DNA of 64,000 nucleotides from Amycolatopsis bartoniae (GTDB lineage Bacteria; Actinomycetota; Actinomycetes; Mycobacteriales; Pseudonocardiaceae). The translations under genes were made by a program, and so were the position numbers. The notes below the pieces were generated by a model. It made no database searches, was not told the origin of the DNA, and saw only the letters and a list, made by a program, of their open reading frames with translations. The stretch lies in the NCBI RefSeq assembly GCF_014191255.1, contig NZ_JACHWH010000016.1, positions 1 through 64,000 on the forward strand. Reading direction: 5' to 3'. How positions within the stretch are numbered: the stretch's first letter is position 1; each line of letters begins with the position of its first letter. This document shows, one piece after another, positions 61,820 to 64,000 of this stretch.

Positions 61820-62506
61820 TCAGGAACGCGGGGCTGCCCAAACCTTTCCCGCCAGCAAGGCCAGATGCAGAGCCACCAAGGTATCCTCCAAGTCCCCCAA
61901 AGCCGTCTGTCCACTGTGCACAGCCGCCCGCACCAGTTCGGTTGTCGCACCGACAGCGGCGTGAAAAGCCTCGTCCGGCACGGCGGGCAAGCTCGGGTCC
62001 AGCCGCCGGGCGTGGCGGTGCCAGGCCGCGTTCAGCCGGGCGTACGCGTGGTGCGCCTCGATGCCCCGGCCGAGCGCGAGCGGGCCCGCGCTGGGCATCT
62101 CCACGTAGAAGACGCGCGCGAACTCGGGCTCGTCGGTGAGGAACCCGAGGAACGCCCGGCACGCCACGCGCAGCACCTCCTCGGGCGGGGTTTCTTCCGG
62201 CAGCGCGCCGGTCTGCGCCCGGATGTGGCCGATCAGCAGGCCGCGCCCGTACAGCGTCGCCTCCAGCAGGCAGTCGGTCTTGTCGCTGAAATGCGCGTAG
62301 AAGGCCGCCCGGGAGACCTTCGCCCTGGCCACCACGTCGGCGACCGTGATGCGCAGGTACCCGCGCTCCGCGGACACGGCGATCATCGCGCGGACGAGCC
62401 GCTCCCGCTGGGCGGCACGGACCGCGTCGGCCGGCAGGCTCGCCCGGCCCCGCGGCAGACCCGGGTTGCTTTCGTGTGTCCGTGCCAGCGAACCCTCTTG
62501 CTTCAT
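61820..62506 (-). CDS. TetR-family transcriptional regulator
   Basis: 228 residues. HTH: AAQRERLVRAMIAVSAERGYLRITVADVVARAKVSRAAFYAHFSDKTDCLLEA. The C-terminal part resembles the TetR_C group with PEFARVFYVEM. ATG 62506. Convergent with the methyltransferase with no base between the stops (TGATCA). Divergent from the MFS gene at 62664 and the natural candidate to control it. Confidence 0.92.
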   Translation of the reverse strand: MKQEGSLARTHESNPGLPRGRASLPADAVRAAQRERLVRAMIAVSAERGYLRITVADVVARAKVSRAAFYAHFSDKTDCLLEATLYGRGLLIGHIRAQTGALPEETPPEEVLRVACRAFLGFLTDEPEFARVFYVEMPSAGPLALGRGIEAHHAYARLNAAWHRHARRLDPSLPAVPDEAFHAAVGATTELVRAAVHSGQTALGDLEDTLVALHLALLAGKVWAAPRS

Positions 62507-62521
62507 CAAGCCCTCGCTTCT

Positions 62522-62542
62522 AAAGTACCCGTTCGTACGTTT
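62522..62542. promoter_or_regulatory. GTAC-type palindrome between TetR and MFS genes
   Basis: AAAGTACCCGTTCGTACGTTT: arms AAAGTAC and GTAC(G)TTT, 16 bp from the TetR start. The sequence directly after (TTGACC, 62541-62546) could be the -35 of the rightward MFS gene. Fits a shared TetR operator. Confidence 0.45.
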
Positions 62543-62663
62543 GACCGCGGACAACCGACACAACGAACGGACAGGCCGAGCGTAACCGCTGTTCGCGGCG
62601 GTGCCGGCCCGGCCGTGCACGCACCCAGGTTCTCGACGAAGCGAGCCGAAGGAGGCGGTCGTG

Positions 62664-64000
62664 ATGACCGCAGGCGTCACGGATACCGAGTACCGGCCGG
62701 CGAACGGCGCGCTGACGCGGCTGCTCTGGCACCGGCAGCTCGACCACTACCCCGCCACCGCACGACGCATGACGTGCCTGGCCATCGCGGTGCTGGCGAC
62801 GATCGTGTTGTACTACGAGCTGTACGTCCCCGGCGCGGTCTCCCCCGCCATCATGGCGCATTTCGGGTTGTCGTTCTCCACCTACGTCTACATCACCGCG
62901 CTCGGCAACCTGATCGGCGCGTTCGCCTCGCTGGTCGCCGGGCTGGCCGACCGGTGGGGCCGGGCCAACCTCGTGGTCTACGGGCTCGCCGTCACCGGGC
63001 TGCTCGTCCTGTTCGGACTGCCCAACGCACCCAACGGCGCCGTCTTCGCCGTGCTGTTCGTGCTGGTGGCGTTCGTCGAGGGCATCATCCTGGTCGCGAC
63101 ACCCGCGCTCGTGCGGGACTTCTCCCCGCAGCTCGGCCGGGCGTCGGCGATGGGATTCTGGACGCTCGGGCCGGTCGTCGGCAGCCTCGTGCTCGCGGAG
63201 GTTTCCAGCCATACCGTGGGTTCGCTGCCCGCGTGGCAGGACCAGTTCGTCATCTGCGGCATCGTCGGCCTGGTCATGTTCGTGGTCGCGCTGTTCGGCC
63301 TGAAGGAGCTTTCGCCACGGCTGCGGGACCAGCTCATGGTCAGCATGCGCGACCGCGCACTGGTCGAGGCCCGCGCCCGGGGCGTCGACGCCGACGAGGG
63401 CCTGCGGCATCCCTGGCGGCAGATGCTGCACCTGGACATCATCGGCTCGGCGTTCGCGATCGCGGTGTTCCTGATCCTCTACTACACCGCGGTCGGCTTC
63501 TTCACCATCTACTTCACGACCATCTTCGGCTTCTCCCTGGCCGACGCCAACGGGCTGGGCAACTGGTTCTGGGCCTTCGACGCGGCCGCCCTGATCCTCG
63601 TCGGCATCGCGTCCGACGCGCTCCGGGTCCGCAAACCGTTCATGGTCGTCGGCGGGATCGGGGCGATCGTGATGACGCTGATCTTCGCCTCCCGCACGTC
63701 GCATCCCGATACCGGGTACTACACGTTCGTCTGGATCATCAGCCTGCTCGCCGTGTTCATGGGCATCGCGTACGCGCCGTGGATGGCGAGCTTCACCGAA
63801 ACCGTGGAGCGGCGCAATCCGGCGCTCACCGCCACCGGACTCGCCGTGTGGGGCTGGATCGTGCGCATCGTGGTCGCGCTGTCGGTCGGGGTGCTGCCGT
63901 TCGTGGTCAACTCCATGTCGCCGCTGGTGGAGCACGGCACCCAGGTCGCCGAGCTGAGCGCGAAGTACGCCCCGCAGTTGCACACCCTCGCCGCGATCGA
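62664..64000 (+). CDS. MFS transporter, C-terminus beyond the window
   Basis: At least 445 residues are visible and the frame is open to the edge. About 12 helices begin at residue 38 (TCLAIAVLATIVLYYELYVPG). Loop 2-3 reads AGLADRWGRANLVVYG, and a long central loop holds RDQLMVSMRDRALVEARARG. The C-terminal half has YAPWMASFTETVERRNPALTATGLAVWGW, typical of a carrier group found next to CoA-pathway genes in actinomycetes. ATG 62664 is preceded by AAGGAGG; GTG 62661 in the same frame is possible. Probably repressed by the divergent TetR protein. Confidence 0.85.
   Translation, partial: MTAGVTDTEYRPANGALTRLLWHRQLDHYPATARRMTCLAIAVLATIVLYYELYVPGAVSPAIMAHFGLSFSTYVYITALGNLIGAFASLVAGLADRWGRANLVVYGLAVTGLLVLFGLPNAPNGAVFAVLFVLVAFVEGIILVATPALVRDFSPQLGRASAMGFWTLGPVVGSLVLAEVSSHTVGSLPAWQDQFVICGIVGLVMFVVALFGLKELSPRLRDQLMVSMRDRALVEARARGVDADEGLRHPWRQMLHLDIIGSAFAIAVFLILYYTAVGFFTIYFTTIFGFSLADANGLGNWFWAFDAAALILVGIASDALRVRKPFMVVGGIGAIVMTLIFASRTSHPDTGYYTFVWIISLLAVFMGIAYAPWMASFTETVERRNPALTATGLAVWGWIVRIVVALSVGVLPFVVNSMSPLVEHGTQVAELSAKYAPQLHTLAAI

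Overview
The window is one piece of a high-GC (about 70% G+C) actinomycete chromosome. Frequent GTG starts, many ATGA/GTGA stop-start overlaps and dense TetR, GntR, MarR, LysR and XRE regulators fit a soil actinomycete, perhaps Pseudonocardiales (Amycolatopsis-like); that placement is inference. I see no rRNA, tRNA or CRISPR array.

1-9.8 kb, respiration and ion transport. A cytochrome oxidase pair (ctaD, cut by the window edge, and coxB) points left. To the right lies a formate dehydrogenase operon: a small protein, the catalytic subunit, a four-cluster Fe-S subunit and an NrfD-type membrane subunit. The catalytic gene has an in-frame TGA at 2008 followed by a hairpin at SECIS spacing, so it should be read as one selenoprotein of 1093 residues (1444-4725), not as two broken ORFs. 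A CPA1-type antiporter, a CBS protein and an ArsB/NhaD-type transporter follow, closed by a strong hairpin.

9.9-18.5 kb, mixed accessory genes: a divergent LysR/EamA pair, an IS5-type transposase relic, an alpha/beta hydrolase, a cytoplasmic GH89 alpha-N-acetylglucosaminidase coupled to a frameshifted MFS gene, and a divergent stand-alone O-carbamoyltransferase.

18.7-27.6 kb, a long leftward gene train: an adenosine-deaminase-family enzyme, a Tat/lipoprotein NMT1-type binding protein, an XRE-cupin regulator, a NitT/TauT-type ATPase, a fused double permease, a second (sugar-type) binding protein with no signal peptide, a Gfo/Idh/MocA dehydrogenase and an L-rhamnose isomerase. A near-consensus promoter precedes it, with an inverted repeat over the -10.

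27.8-31 kb, regulators and decay: a TetR gene, an internally deleted SDR, a 460-bp stretch with no gene, and a MarR/epimerase pair whose GTG start sits at the predicted transcription start inside a palindrome.

31-39 kb, a catabolic cluster: GntR, a TauD-type dioxygenase, MmgE/PrpD, AtuA, DUF4387 and an MFS transporter. The same GCTATAGC palindrome precedes the regulator and the dioxygenase. A convergent GMC oxidoreductase follows. 39-42.8 kb: an XRE regulator divergent from an MFS efflux pump and an FAD monooxygenase.

42.9-57.3 kb, an eight-gene leftward operon for CoA-dependent breakdown of an unknown substrate: an alpha/beta hydrolase, enoyl-CoA hydratase, two adjacent acyl-CoA dehydrogenases, a luciferase-like flavin monooxygenase, two acyl-CoA synthetases and a CocE-type hydrolase. 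An AcoR-like GAF/AAA/Fis regulator lies upstream, then an SDR and a third acyl-CoA dehydrogenase. The 17-bp motif TGTCTC-N6-GGACA occurs both in front of the operon and between the SDR and the third dehydrogenase. This regulon is the best candidate for an undescribed pathway.

57.3-64 kb: an aldo/keto reductase divergent from an XRE regulator, an unrecognised protein, 0.8 kb without a gene, a methyltransferase, a TetR gene and the start of an MFS transporter that runs off the window.
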